A DNA stretch of 64,000 nt from Zopfochytrium polystomum (lineage: Eukaryota; Chytridiomycota; Chytridiomycetes; Chytridiales; Chytridiaceae), in assembly GCA_025765615.1 (NCBI GenBank), contig JAIVFJ010000129.1, positions 62,001 to 126,000 on the forward strand, in the 5' to 3' direction. The position numbers and the translations under genes are program-made. Numbering within the stretch: the first letter of the stretch is position 1; every line of letters starts with the position of its first letter. This document shows, in pieces, positions 22,311-33,492 of the stretch. A model generated the notes under the pieces. The model saw only the letters and a program-made list of their open reading frames with translations. It was not told the DNA's origin and searched no databases.

Positions 22311-22327
22311 CGATGACAATCCCCACC
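22311..22327. repeat. Target site duplication of the LINE, left copy
   Basis: The 17-bp CGATGACAATCCCCACC is repeated exactly at 29688-29704 and bounds the LINE on both sides. Confidence 0.85.
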
Positions 22328-22348
22328 TTTTTTTTATTTTTATTATTC

Positions 22349-22369
22349 CACGCAGCCAGAAGCTGCGTG
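22349..22369 (-). other. 3' stem-loop of the LINE
   Basis: CACGCAG and CTGCGTG form a perfect 7-bp stem around a 7-nt loop, just inside the A-rich 3' tail. LINE reverse transcriptases often recognise such 3' structures to prime reverse transcription. That role here is inference. Confidence 0.6.
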
Positions 22370-22642
22370 ACGGGAAGAGTGAAATGCCACGCAGGTATGG
22401 CAGGGAGCCAAGAACCTTGACAGAATCAAGCGTGTCTCCACGCACAGGCCACCCTAGCCGTTAACGCTACCAGGAAACAAACAACAAGAAGAGAAGCAAC
22501 AACAACCAAGGAAAGAGAAAAGAAGAGAATAAGGTGGGCCGAGGCCCTGCGGAGAGTGTCCAGTGGACAGCGGAGAGGGTGGTGAGCGGAGGGCAAATGG
22601 GAAATGGCAACACCGCGGAAAATGTGAGCAGGGAGGAGATCC

Positions 22643-25600
22643 TCAGGGGACGTCAGGGGGTTCAGGATTGCGATAACGCGGAAGCACTTGTCGCGGAGGA
22701 GGCTGGGGAATCACAACAGTGCGGCGAATCCATAGGGTGCTGAGGGTGGGGCGGAGTAACCCGAGGTAGTGTTGCCGCCAGGCTAGGATGCCCTTGCGTG
22801 AGAGGAGCCAGTCTGGAGGGCAATTGTTGTTGGAATGAAAGCGACTGCATGTGTTGCATTGAGGGGTGCGAGGCTGTCGCTGTCGCCGGGCGGGAGGCTG
22901 ATGAGGAGGAGGGGATGCGGAGGGTCTGGGTGAGACCCGGGGAGTGGAAGGAAGGGAGGAGGGGGGAGTGGATGGTTGTGGAGAAGCGGGTGCGGCAGGA
23001 GGCAACGCAGGAGGTGGTGAAGGGGAGGAGGGTGGGGTGTGGGAACGGGGTGGACGCTGGTGGCGCTTGTCAGAAGGCGAGATGCTGTGGTCGCGCTCCC
23101 AGAGAATGGTCTCGTCGCAGCGAGGGCGCCAGATGAGCCAGTGGACGTCGAGCAGAAAGTCGTGAAAAATGCGCACTAGGGCAGTAACAACGTCGGCGGT
23201 GGGGAAAGACTCGTGGTGGTAGAGAGTGTCGTAAAAGGACTGAGGAATAATGCCACGAAGAAGGGTGAGGAAGTTGAGAGGTGCGTTGGCAGAGGAGGAA
23301 AATTCCGGGAGAGCGAGCCAAAAGGGGGCAGTCAGGTGAGGGGTGGGTGGTTGGTCACTGGAAGGGGAGCAAGCCGCTAAAGCAAGGCAAGAGAGTTTTA
23401 ACAGCAAGGAGGGCGTCTTGAGCAACAGGGGCAAAGGAAAATGTGGGAGAAGTTCTCCGTGTGAGTTGAACAACGGCGGCAAAACCCATCAGGGTAGACG
23501 TTTGGGTACCAAAGGTGAAGTCGAGATTGGGTGGGGAGGGATTCCGTAAAGAGTTGGAGGCGGAATTTGCGACGATGAGAAGCAGGAAGTGTGTCAAACA
23601 AGGAAGAAGGGCGAATGCCAGAGTGAAGGACAAGGAACGTGGATTCCCACTGAACAGAAGCAAAAGAGTCACGAAAAGGAGAAGTAAAGGAGTAATTGGA
23701 GAGGCTGTTGTGAAGTGTGTGCCTATGGAGGCGTCGGAGTTGGCGACGAAGGTGTCCTAGGACTGCTGTGTTGCCGATAAAGGCAGTGGCGGGTAGAAGT
23801 GTTTGCGAGGTAAATGGAATGTCAATGGGTGGTGTGGTGGCGTTTAGATGGGAAGCGAGGTGGTCAGCTGCTTCGTTGCCAGCGGAACTGGAGTGTCCAC
23901 GAATCCAGACAACTGACGGGGGGGGGCGATGCGAGTGGAGAGGGCCTGCCCAACGAGGGCCCACAGGGAGGCCAGAGGAGAGCGGAGAAGGGAGCGGAAG
24001 GAAATGGTAAGGGGATCAATGGGAGGAGGAGGGAGGGGTCCAAGGGTGGCAAGGGAAAAGGAAGGGATGGAGTTGGTGGGGTGGGAGAAGAGACGGTTAT
24101 AGGTAGTGACGACGGAGCTGTTGTCAAGTTGAATGGTGAGGGGGCTTGGAAGATGACAGATAGAAATCAAGGCAGAGAGGAGACCAACAAGCTCAGCAGT
24201 GGCAGAGAAGGAAGCGATGGGGGGAAGGGCAACGGCAAAGGAGAAGGGGGGTTCCAAGGAAACAACAGCAGCAGCCATGAAGCCAGTGTCACGAAGAGAC
24301 CCGTCGGTATCGAGCGTGAGGGAAAGGGGGGGAATTTGAGGAGCAAAGGTTGGGATAGGGCTTGCGCAGGGAGAAGGAAGTATTGGAATTGGATAGAGGG
24401 GGTAATTGAAAGGGTTGGAAAGGCGGCGGCGGGGGGGGGATATTGTAGAATTGACGTGAACGGAGGGTGGGGAGGGTCTCAAAGTGGGGGAGAAGAGAAG
24501 TGTAAAGGTTACGGAGTCTGCGTTTGGCCCTGCTGCGGCCTCGGAATGCTTTGGGTCTGAACGAGGTGGTAAGGAGTTGTTCAAAAAAGAAGATGTGAGA
24601 GCGCTGAAGGTCAGGAAGGAGTTGAAGACGCGTGGGCCAAGGTATATCTGAGATGGGGTGAGCGCGAACCCGAAAAGGGGGAGGATGAGAGGAAGTAATA
24701 GAGTAATTGTTAGCAAATAAGAGGGGGATAAGAGATGCGGTGAAGTGCTTAGGGGTGGAGGGGAGCGGAAAAGGATGTGTGAAGAGGGGAGTAGCCTGAC
24801 AAAATGTCACTTGGAGGCGTTGGTAAAGAATACGGGTGATGGAGCCAATCAAGGAGGGTCGTTAAGACGGAGCTGTAAATCAACAAACATATCGGAACAA
24901 TATTCAGTGTATAGGTCGGGAACATCGTATAGGAGGTGATGATGTATAATGGAGGAGAGGAAGGAAGAACAAAGGCCAACCAGTTTTTTGAAGGCTCGAC
25001 GGAGACGAGCAGTTTCATTCAGAAGGAAAGTGCGAGGGAGGATAGCAGTTTTCCAAAGAAAGCGGATGCGAGGAAGTAAGACGTTACGAAGAATGTATAA
25101 AGCAAGTTTGTCCCCCATCACCTTCCCCTGGATGGTGGTGAGGACATCAGAAATGGCAGCAGAGATCTGTTTTTGAGCAGAACTCGAACGACCATCAGCA
25201 GAGAAGAAATTCCCGAGGTGGCAGAAGGAAACAGAGTCGGGCTGGATGGGGATTGGGGTCTGACCCCACATAATCTGTCAAGGGCTGTTGGGAGGAAGGT
25301 TGGTGGCAGAAATGAAGATTTTGCGTAAGAGCAAGAGAGGGTGTTGGTGTCGTCGACCAGGGCAAAGCCAGAAACTGAGACTGGTCGAGTGGGTGAGAGG
25401 AGGGGGGCAGGCATGGATGGGGGGGAATTAACAGAAAAAGTGATGCCGTGGGTGTGCTTGTCAAGCGCGCAAAGAACAGGGTCCCAAAAGATACGCCAGT
25501 CGAGAGGTCCTTCTAGCGAGCCTTGTTGTATCATAGTGCCAATAGGGAAGGTGGGGGAGGGACCGAAGGCCGTGATGACAAAGGAGCGGAAACGAGCTTG

Positions 25601-27870
25601 GGTGTTGACACGCATCCGTACGTAAGATTCGGGCAGTCGTATACGATACCAGGCTGAGAGCAGGCCGGCAACAGGGGCACTGTCGAAGGCTTTCTTGATA
25701 TTGTTGAGGAGGAGGAAAAGCGGGAAAGAGTTTTCATGGCAGAAATCAAGGGCAGAGCGGACCAAGTGGAGAGGAGGATCGGGTGATGAGCCAGGAAGGG
25801 CGGAAAAGTTACGGCCGCGAAGGATCTCGGGGGAAGCGGTGAGGATATGTGAAAGGCGACGAAGGCGGATGCCTTGAACTACTTTTGCTGCGAGTTCACA
25901 GAGGCTTATGGGCCGGAGGTTCGTGACATCGCCCCCCCATGCATCTTTCTTTGGTATGGGGAAGATGGCAGTGAGGGTCCAAGAGGAGGGAACGTCGAGG
26001 ACGAGAAAGGTTCGTTGGGCGAGGGAGAGGAAGAGGGAGATTGCATCAGGGCCTGATGAGAGAAGGAGTTCTCGAGAGAGTTGGGAGGGGCCAGGGGCTT
26101 TGTTAGGAGCAAGGGATTCAAGGACCGAACGGCATTCTTCAAGAGAAGGGGGAAGCATAATGTGGGTGAAAGTGTGCGGAGGAATGTAAGGCCAGGGTTC
26201 ATTTCGTCGTGGAGAGGGGAGGTGGGGGGGAAGGGGTGAAGGTCCCGGGGGGCGAAACCAATGTTCCACCTGCTTGCTGCAAAGACGTGGGACGTTGGCG
26301 GGGTCGTACTCATTTCAGGACCCTCTGGGGTCTCTGCCAAGATGTGATTAATGCTGGAGTTAGACCGTTGCGGTTGAGGATGTTGTTGAGGACGTTGCGG
26401 ATCCTGCCGGTGGAGAACAAATCCTGGCGACGGTCGATGGCAGTAGCAATGTCAGCACGTTTAAGTGAGGCTGCCGCGGAAAGCTGTGCACGGTAGACTG
26501 CTTTGCGAAGTCGTTGCAGGAGAGGGAGCGCGTCGTTGGTGAAGGAAGTAGCCGATGTAATGGAGCTGGTGAAGCGAGCAAAGAGAAAGCACAAATCATC
26601 ACGAACAGGGGAGGCATTCCACGAGGTGGGTAGGGGAGGAAGAGGAAGAGCGCCAAGAAAGGAGTGTAGAGGGAGGGTACCATGGTGTAGTTGTTTCCAA
26701 AGGTCCCTCAAGTTTCTTCCGAGCCTCAATGTAAGGGGCGAGGCGTTGGTCAGTCTTTGCTGGAGTTGTGGACGAGCCGGAGCAAGGGAGACAGCGTCGG
26801 GCGGCGGCTGGCGACGAGCTCATGGAGGGAGGAAGAAATGGTGTCCAGGGATTGGGTGTATAGGAAGGAGCGACCAATGGAGGGATATTCGAAGGGAAGG
26901 GAGGGTTGGGTAAGAAAGGTTTGTTCGGCGGGGGGTAAGCGTGGAATCCAAGGCGGCGAGGTCAGCTTGGAGAGGTGGGAGAGCGGCTGACACTGCGTTG
27001 ATAAATTGGCGTTTCTGGTCCTCGGAGGCCTGTGAAGGGCAGGGAATGCGTCTCCGAATGGGGGTAAAGGGGAAAGTAGTGTATGGACAGAGGGCAAGGA
27101 TGATGTAACAGGGAAGGTGGTCGGAGATGTCAGAGAGATGGGGGAAGTCAACGGGTGTAGCAATATGAGCAGAGGCAAGATGGTGGAGAAAAGTGTCGCC
27201 AAATGGCGTCGAGACGAGAGCAGTAAGGAGAGTTGGTGGAGGAGTGGGAGTAAACAGAGAGTTGGGATGAACGGTGCGAAAGGTGTCAGAGAGGCCACAA
27301 GCAGAGAGAGTAGGTAGGAAACCACGGCAAGAGGGGGGGATAGGAGCTGCTGTGTTATGGTCGAGGGGAGAAAGGACTGCATTCCAGTCACCAAACCAAT
27401 AAGCTGGGTGAGGTTGGGCGGAGTCATGGTTGAGGAGGTTGGTGCACCACTCCTGAAGAGGAGCAGTTTCAGGGGACTGTCGCAAGGCAGGCCAGTAGAC
27501 AGAACGAAGGAAAAGGCGGCGGCGATTGAAAGGAAAGGGTGATGGCAAGGCCCCTGCTGGAGTGACGAATGGTGTTGATGACGTGTCGATGGAAGGAGGA
27601 TGTCAAGATGAAGCCAACGCCAGAGTGTTTTGAGGTGGAGGCGTCGGTGAATATGCCAATGTAGTTATTTGCTGCGTGTTGGCGGACGGCGTGTGTGGTG
27701 TGAGCGGCAGTGCAACTGGTTTCTTGGAGCGCAAGAATGGAAGTGCCTGTAGATTTCATCCAGCTTAGGATGGAGGGGCATTTGGCGACAAAGTTACGGC
27801 CCACGTTCCAAGTGGCAAAGCAAGGGGGTGGAGGGGGAGGTGGGCCCAAGTTTGGAGAGGGAGGTGGCAT
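22643..27870 (-). pseudogene. LINE ORF2: endonuclease-reverse transcriptase-RNase H, broken
   Basis: Read on the minus strand. The APE-type endonuclease part starts near 27870 (CFATWNVGRNF, ILALQET, YWFGDWNAVLSP, SDISDHLP). The reverse transcriptase lies at about 26269-25118 (APNKAPGPSQLS, TAIFPIPKK, LRPISL, GFALVDDTNTLS). The RNase H domain lies at about 24330-23850 (DTDGSLRDTGF, WIRGHSSSAGNEAADHLAS), and a Cys/His cluster (CRRCSTHTENFSHIFLCP) lies near 23440. The polyprotein is spread over several frames (changes near 27500, 26800, 26300, 25200, 24800 and 23450), so this copy cannot express ORF2 as read. The first palm motif reads NNIKKAFD where an Asp precedes IK in active enzymes, another sign of decay or error. 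Confidence 0.85.
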
Positions 27871-27898
27871 TGGTAATGGATATGTCTTGTGTATATAA

Positions 27899-27940
27899 AT
27901 GTTTTTTTTTTTTTGTCTTTTTTTTTTTTTTTTTTTATAA
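27899..27940 (-). repeat. A-rich linker between LINE ORF1 and ORF2
   Basis: On the element's strand this is a run of A residues interrupted by a single GAC, located between the ORF1 stop (27953) and the first ATG of ORF2 (near 27870). It could be a relic of a polyadenylated template or aid reinitiation at ORF2. Both are inference. Confidence 0.5.
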
Positions 27941-27952
27941 AGAGGGGTGTAG

Positions 27953-29595
27953 TCAACGCCGGGTGCTGCTGGCAGTACGCGCAGCAGAGGTAGAAGCAGA
28001 GTGAGAGCTCAAGGAGCCAGTAACAGCAGACGAGTAAGTTGGCGAGGTGTGACTCATGGGGACATCACAGTTGGGGGAAGCAGATGGAGTAGTGTCACAA
28101 GAGGATCGAAGGGGGCTGTGGGCACGAGGAGCCCCATGCGAAAGGAGGGCCTGCTTGACAGATTGCTGCCCATAGGGTAGGAGTGCGTTTACCACCTCAG
28201 AACGAAAATGGGTATGGATTTCAGCGACAGCGTTGTCAATCTGAGTCTGGACAGCACTCAGAACGAAGCCGTCTCGGTGTTCAAGGGTGGTGAGGCGTTC
28301 GCTGATAGAGCTGATGCTGTCAGAATGGTTGGAAATATTTCGACGGACAGTCTCCAAGGCCGACGACATTTCGCGCAGGGCTGTCTGCTGGTCATTGCGA
28401 ATGGAGTTGGCAATATTCTGTTGCTCTGTGCGAAAGGCCACGAGTTCCGAGGTTTGTGTCTGCGCGACCTTCTGCTGGTGGGTCGCGTGCTGCGTAATCA
28501 GACTACGCATGTCGTTCATGAATTGAGCCATTTCCAAGAAAGCTGCCTGATGGGGGGGGGAAGGAGGGGGGGAGGGGCAACGGTCGAATCAGCAGGAGGG
28601 GGTTGGGGTACAGTGCTAATAATGGGGGTGGGTCGAGGACGGGGGCAGAAGTTGGTGCATGCTGCGAGCGTGCAGGTTGCAGTGAGGTGTTCAGTAGAAC
28701 CGCAGCGTTGACAGCAACGAAAGGGGGTACAGTCATCGTTTAGGTAGGGTTGAAAAGGGGTGGGGTGGCCATTAATGCGGATGGAGGTTCCGATGGAGAG
28801 AAGATCAGTGCGGTGGGGGAAAATCAAAAAGGCTTTGTTGGAGCGGCCAGCGGAGTTGGTAGTGGGGTTGTAATAGCCAGGGTTGCGAATCAAGGTGCAC
28901 CCAAGGTTGCTTGCTAGAGGGCCCAAATCAAAAGCAGTGAGTGATGAGGGAAGGTTGAAGAGGACGCCAGTACGAAAGTTTTCGTCAGCGATGCGAGATT
29001 CTCGTTGGGCCTGGGTTTCGCGGAGGTGGATTGCGACACCAGCGCCTTCAACAAAGGCAAACGGGGGAAAGTTACGGGGCAGGTTGACGAAAAGAACGAA
29101 GGCACAGGTGGTGGCGTTAGTCTGGTTGTGGGTATAGGCAATATCAAGGATGTCGCCACTTTTACGGAGGAGGGAGCGGAGGGCGCAAGTGATAGAGGTT
29201 CTGTGAGAAGGGAAAGTGCCAGAAAGGACGCCCAGGGCAAGGTGTGTAACAAGAAGTATGTTGTTGAAATCCTGATTCTCCAAGTAAGTGGTTGCGTTGA
29301 ACGGAGGAAGCCTGCGAGGCAGCCAGTTATAGAACACAGTGTGCTCTGTGAAGACAGAAGATTGGATCTCGGTGATGCGTTCCGTAGTTGGCTCCTCAGT
29401 GAGACTCAGAGTAAGGAAAGGAGGGTCGCGTGAAATGGTGATGGGCGCAGCGAGGGGGATCGAGTTTGCGGCACAGGCTTGAGCAACCTCGTCGATAAGC
29501 GGTTGCCAGTTGTTGTTATTCGGGCTAGTCACGGAGATACGAAGGAGGTGACGGGTGGAGGAAGTCGTGACCGAGGGCACGATGGGCGCGTCCAT
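27953..29595 (-). CDS. LINE ORF1 (gag-like, CCHC zinc knuckle and coiled coil)
   Basis: Nucleic-acid-binding structural protein of the LINE. The first part (29595-28516) contains a globular N-terminal region and a CCHC knuckle (CQRCGSTEHLTATC). The second part (about 28537-27953) is a heptad-rich coiled coil (ERLTTLEHRD region) with a Ser-rich tail. The two parts overlap by 22 nt in different frames around a run of nine C (plus-strand G9 at 28552-28560) inside a proline-rich linker. A one-base change there fuses them into a single ORF1, so the split is probably a homopolymer indel rather than a real third ORF or programmed frameshift. Confidence 0.8.
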
Positions 29596-29687
29596 GTTTG
29601 CGGGGGCGCAGTGGGCGATCGCGGATGCAAGGGCGGAGGTGACAAGTCAGGCGGAATTTAGACTGGAGTTGACGGAGTTCGAATTGT

Positions 29688-29704
29688 CGATGACAATCCC
29701 CACC
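29688..29704. repeat. Target site duplication of the LINE, right copy
   Basis: Exact copy of 22311-22327, adjoining the 5' end of the minus-strand LINE. Confidence 0.85.
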
Positions 29705-29891
29705 GTTTTGATGAGCCGAAGATCGACGCGGATTCGATGACGAAAAGACAAGCAGTTGCTGGGGATGACGAAACTTCCACACAAGCGGGAGGGGAGGTAG
29801 AAAAGCGAGTCGGCTCCTTAGTTCGTCCCCTTGTCTCATCCGAGCCTCCTGCCTGAACAAGCGAGTAACTTATCGTGTTGGCTCCAACGGA

Positions 29892-31508
29892 ATGGGGTCG
29901 GTCGCAGTTTCGTTGGCTCACCAGCCACGCGGAAGAAACAAACAGAAACATGCTCGGACAGTCGGTATCTGCGCCACAAGCCGCCACCATCGCTCCCTGC
30001 CGACGGACGCCCTCCGCGCCGTCGCCCTGGCGTGTGCGCCGATCGTGGACCATCCTGGCCCGCCTCGCATCTACTTGCCACACCTTACACGCTGCCCTGC
30101 TGCAGTCGCCGGACTTTGTGGCCGAGCTCTTCCTCTGTGGCGTGCTGGCGATCCGTCTCACGTCGAGTCAGCCAAATCCAAGTTCTCCGATGCGGCTTCT
30201 GGATGGCAAGGTATGCCTGATAAGAGAAGAAAACATGCTCGAGATGCACGGAATCCTTTACATGACGCTGCCGCCCGGCGTCATTTCGCGCGTTGGGCCT
30301 ACCCCTGGGTTCCTCGCCTGCCTGGCTGCCTTGCGTACTAACGCTGTCGCGGTTTTCGAGTTTCTTGTAGATCGGCAGATCCGCGCCGCTGCCCTCGGCC
30401 CGGAGAGCCTCATGCCGCTCGCCGAGATCGTTTCGAACGCGCGCAAGCCAGAGTTTCTTCGTGTGCTGACGCGCCTGGCCCTCGATTGCATAAACTTGTC
30501 CCTCGAGCCCTCTCGCGGCACGGCCTTTATACTTCCTGTTGCTGCAGAATGCGGCCAGGCTGATGTCTGTCGTGCATTCTTGGAGAAAAGAGACAAGGAG
30601 CACAAAGATGAGCCAGATACGGATGGCGACGGTAACGAAAGAGACGCAATGGCTTTCGTCACCAAATTCGATGCGGCGTCGGGAATCTCGACTTCGCTCT
30701 TTTTATCTCCGCACAGTCGCGCCATGCACGGCATGGAGCTCGGCCCGGACGGCGTTTCCATCAAGACGTACGACATGATCATCATCCGCACCGACATGTC
30801 TTCCGATGTTAAATTTGAGGAAATGCTCCGTGACGTCAAAGATAGTCCAGTGACAGCCCTAGGATTCACACCGCGTCCGATGGTACTGGAAAGCCCAGAA
30901 TCCGCCCTTCCAGAGCATGCAGACGGAGCGTTCTACGCGCGCACGGCATCCCCGACGAAATGGACATTTTCGTCGCCGACGCAGAGTGGGCCGCTTCCGG
31001 CCATCTCCTCCTGCTCAGCTCCCCACGATAGGGGTTGCAAGACGAAACTGCAGCAGAGCAGCGACTCTCGCCCGCCGCCGTCTCCCAACAAGCCTGCCTG
31101 GCCGCGTGCGCCTTTCCTCCCACCATCGTCTACCGCACGGCCAGCGTCAAGTCCACCGACGCTCGGCGTCGGTGGGGCGCGATGAAGCGTCTGCTCGGCG
31201 GGCCGTTCGATCGAACTTTTCCGTTTCACTTTCCGTGTCCGGTGCTCTTTGTGAACGACCGGAACACAGCTGTACAGCTCGACGGCCTTTCCTTCGACGC
31301 TGTCCGCGACCTGCACAAGAACTTAAGCGGGACGACTGACGCCCCGGTCTTCCTCGTTGTCGATGACGCCGCTTTACGCGACGGCCGAGTGGCCGTTGGC
31401 ACCGTTGCGCACGCCGAGGTTGTCCGCGGGAGCATGTATGGGGAGATGTCCACTCGCACTGGAGATGGCCCTTCGCTTCAGGCCCTGATGCTGAATATGG
31501 TGGAGTGA
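29892..31508 (+). CDS. F-box-like protein, disrupted frame
   Basis: The frame starts at ATG 29892 and carries an F-box-like N-terminus (SLPTDALRAVALACAP...WTILARLASTCHTLHAAL). It then continues with a Leu/Ala-rich helical region (about 30300-30600), an acidic stretch (KEHKDEPDTDGDGNERD) and a C-terminal part ending at 31508 (FLVVDDAALRDGRVAVGTVAH). A single extra base is needed near 30040. Near 30930-31030 the frame changes again with an in-frame TAG at 31029-31031, which may mark an unplaced intron (a donor GTACTG at 30881 and an acceptor GATAG at 31031 are possible) or damage. F-box proteins recruit substrates to SCF ubiquitin ligases; that role is inferred only from the weak N-terminal motif. 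A deleted paralogue lies at 18274-18990. Confidence 0.55.
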
Positions 31509-31753
31509 ATTTGAGAGGATTGTGATGTTGCTTGTGGTTGCAAGAAACAATTTTTTTTTCATGCCTTGCTATTCTTCATCTACGCTCTTTGCTAGTTGTC
31601 GCATTCCAGCCGGAGAGGGATCGGGCTGTAGTTGAGCAATAAGGAACTCGTCATCATATTCCACTTCGCCGCCGTCGTTGGTGGGACGTCCAATAGAGAA
31701 AAGGTGCAAAGTACCGTTGCCTGTCGTTCGCACCAGCCCTTGTCAAAACAGGA

Positions 31754-33289
31754 ATGTCGCACTTTGCAGTCGAGTTGTGCTTGAGGCTTCTCTCGCTCCC
31801 GGTTGCAATCATCCTCGACGTCGCCAGACTAGCTGACGTTGTCAGCCTCTTGCGCCTCTCCCGGTCCAGCCGATTCCTCCGCTCTCTGATACTCGAATCT
31901 CAGTCGCTCTGGGTCAACCGTCTTGCCGACATCGCACTCGCCGCGAACTTGCCGCTCACACCAAACCGCACGTTCGGTCTGCGTGGCCTGCGAAATCTTG
32001 TGCTCCGCGTCGATCCGCCTCTGCAGATTCGCTCGTCTCCCGAATACCCGATCGGCGATGAGGGACGGCAAGCGTTTGAGATCGAAGAGTCAACGCCACT
32101 GCGGAGGATACCGCTGGGTGATCCAGCTTCGCCACCGCGTCAGCAATCCGCAGTAAATCGACGCGTAATCGGGATCACCATGCTGTATAGCTTGACCCGC
32201 GGCGTGGGACGGCGGCTGCTTTGTCCATGTATTCTAAAGGACCGAGCGGGCATTCTGATCCGAGGGGATCTGCAACTCCCGTCACGGAACGACGAATGGA
32301 GCTGGCTCGACATCTACAGCGGCGAGCGCATCCGGATTCCGTCGACAAGCACGCTGGCAAGCCAGCCCTCGGACCGAATTACTTCGATACCGGGAACCGA
32401 CTTTCTCGTGCGCTACTTCTTCGACAGAGAGTCCTACCGCGTTTCGCTGGACATGCTCAGATGGGACAGCGCGGCCGCCGACTTCGTTCCAGTTGTGCCT
32501 TGTCCGCTGGCTCGGGAGCCGGCGCTGCAGGCGTTGCTGGCGATGCACCACGCGCTGTGGTTCCGCACGTCGGCAGCGCCCGACGGCTCCGCGTGGCTCT
32601 GGTTCAGCGTGACGGACTGGGAATCTGATGAAAGCGTTCACGTGGTGGCCTTTCGTTTGACACCAATGCTGGACAGAAGCGGAGCAGCGAGCTCTCACGA
32701 GATCGCCTTTGTCAAAGCTATTAAGATTACCCGATATGTCGAGGGCGGAAGATGGGGACGCAGCACTTTCGGGGCCGGCGTGTTTTCTGTCGAGATGCTC
32801 TTTGGAGATGAACAGAAGTCTGTCCGCGTAGTCCGTGCCACAGACGGTGCGGTGATTCTGGAACGATGCGGTGCCATTGACCTTGCAGTGTTTGAAACCA
32901 CAGCTTACACATCCATCGATGAAACGAGAACTGAAGCAAACTTTGAGGTGTTGGACTTGGTCGCGGCTTGTTGCTCTGTAAGGGAAGAAGGTCAAGGAGA
33001 CCCCGCCTCGAGGCTGCGGCTTTCCACCAACCACGTGCTCAAAATGAGCTTATACCCTCTCCGGAAGTTTTTAACATCCACCCTTCACGGTTGCTGCATG
33101 TCTCTGTTTCAGGGAAGCCCCTGGAGAATGCAGGTCTTGGACATGAGAACGAAAAAGTGCCAAATATTTTCGGCCGAAATACCGCCGGATCTGGGACGCT
33201 TGGCGGTTGTTGTGTTGTTCGAGGAATTAAGAGGAGAGGGTGCTGCGACTCTGACGGCAGAGTATCATCAAACTCCTTTTGAGATGTGA
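31754..33289 (+). CDS. F-box-like protein, tandem copy A, intronless
   Basis: Uninterrupted frame of 511 codons from ATG 31754. The N-terminus has an F-box-like helix set (LSLPVAIILDVARLADVVSLLRLSRSSRFLRSL). A conserved block LTPNRTFGLRGLRNLVLRV and a long domain follow that is not a recognised repeat, although Trp/Asp-rich segments (WSWLDIYSGERI, PDGSAWLWF) hint at a beta-propeller-like fold. The tandem copy B (33493-35103) is co-linear throughout. The likely role is substrate recognition in an SCF ubiquitin ligase, inferred from the F-box alone. The absence of introns in both copies contrasts with other genes here. Confidence 0.7.
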   Translation: MSHFAVELCLRLLSLPVAIILDVARLADVVSLLRLSRSSRFLRSLILESQSLWVNRLADIALAANLPLTPNRTFGLRGLRNLVLRVDPPLQIRSSPEYPIGDEGRQAFEIEESTPLRRIPLGDPASPPRQQSAVNRRVIGITMLYSLTRGVGRRLLCPCILKDRAGILIRGDLQLPSRNDEWSWLDIYSGERIRIPSTSTLASQPSDRITSIPGTDFLVRYFFDRESYRVSLDMLRWDSAAADFVPVVPCPLAREPALQALLAMHHALWFRTSAAPDGSAWLWFSVTDWESDESVHVVAFRLTPMLDRSGAASSHEIAFVKAIKITRYVEGGRWGRSTFGAGVFSVEMLFGDEQKSVRVVRATDGAVILERCGAIDLAVFETTAYTSIDETRTEANFEVLDLVAACCSVREEGQGDPASRLRLSTNHVLKMSLYPLRKFLTSTLHGCCMSLFQGSPWRMQVLDMRTKKCQIFSAEIPPDLGRLAVVVLFEELRGEGAATLTAEYHQTPFEM

Positions 33290-33492
33290 AGATATTTACA
33301 CACAACCTAATCATAAATACTTTGTCCGGCGTTTCTTCCGCTTTTGTCGCGCCTTGAACGTTCCTCACCTGCAGCGCTGTCATTGTCGACTAAAGAGGAG
33401 TGGGGAGCGTGTGTGGGAGGCATCGCTAACGTGACTAATCCTTTCTTTCGAGCACGTTGGTCAATTTTCCGACGCGTGTGGTCGTTTCCGGG

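Larger units (their letters stand above)
22328..29687 (-). mobile_element. Non-LTR retrotransposon (LINE, Tad1/I-like), 7.36 kb
   Basis: The element is in minus orientation between exact 17-bp target site duplications. It has a short 5' leader (about 92 nt), ORF1 with a CCHC knuckle, an A-rich inter-ORF linker (27899-27940), and ORF2 with endonuclease, reverse transcriptase and RNase H. The 3' end carries a stem-loop (22349-22369) and an A-rich tail (complement of 22328-22347) directly adjoining the duplication. Domain order with a C-terminal RNase H fits the Tad1 or I groups found in fungi. It appears full length, which implies a fairly recent insertion, although ORF2 is broken in several places. 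Confidence 0.9.

Noticed and set aside
22798..26913. Many long plus-strand frames rich in Arg, Glu and Gly across the LINE.
   Set aside because: They are antisense shadows of ORF2; the minus strand carries the endonuclease, reverse transcriptase and RNase H motifs.
27953..28537. Independent third ORF of the LINE, or programmed frameshift.
   Set aside because: The overlap with ORF1 is at a run of nine identical bases, and a one-base correction fuses both into a normal ORF1 with a coiled coil.
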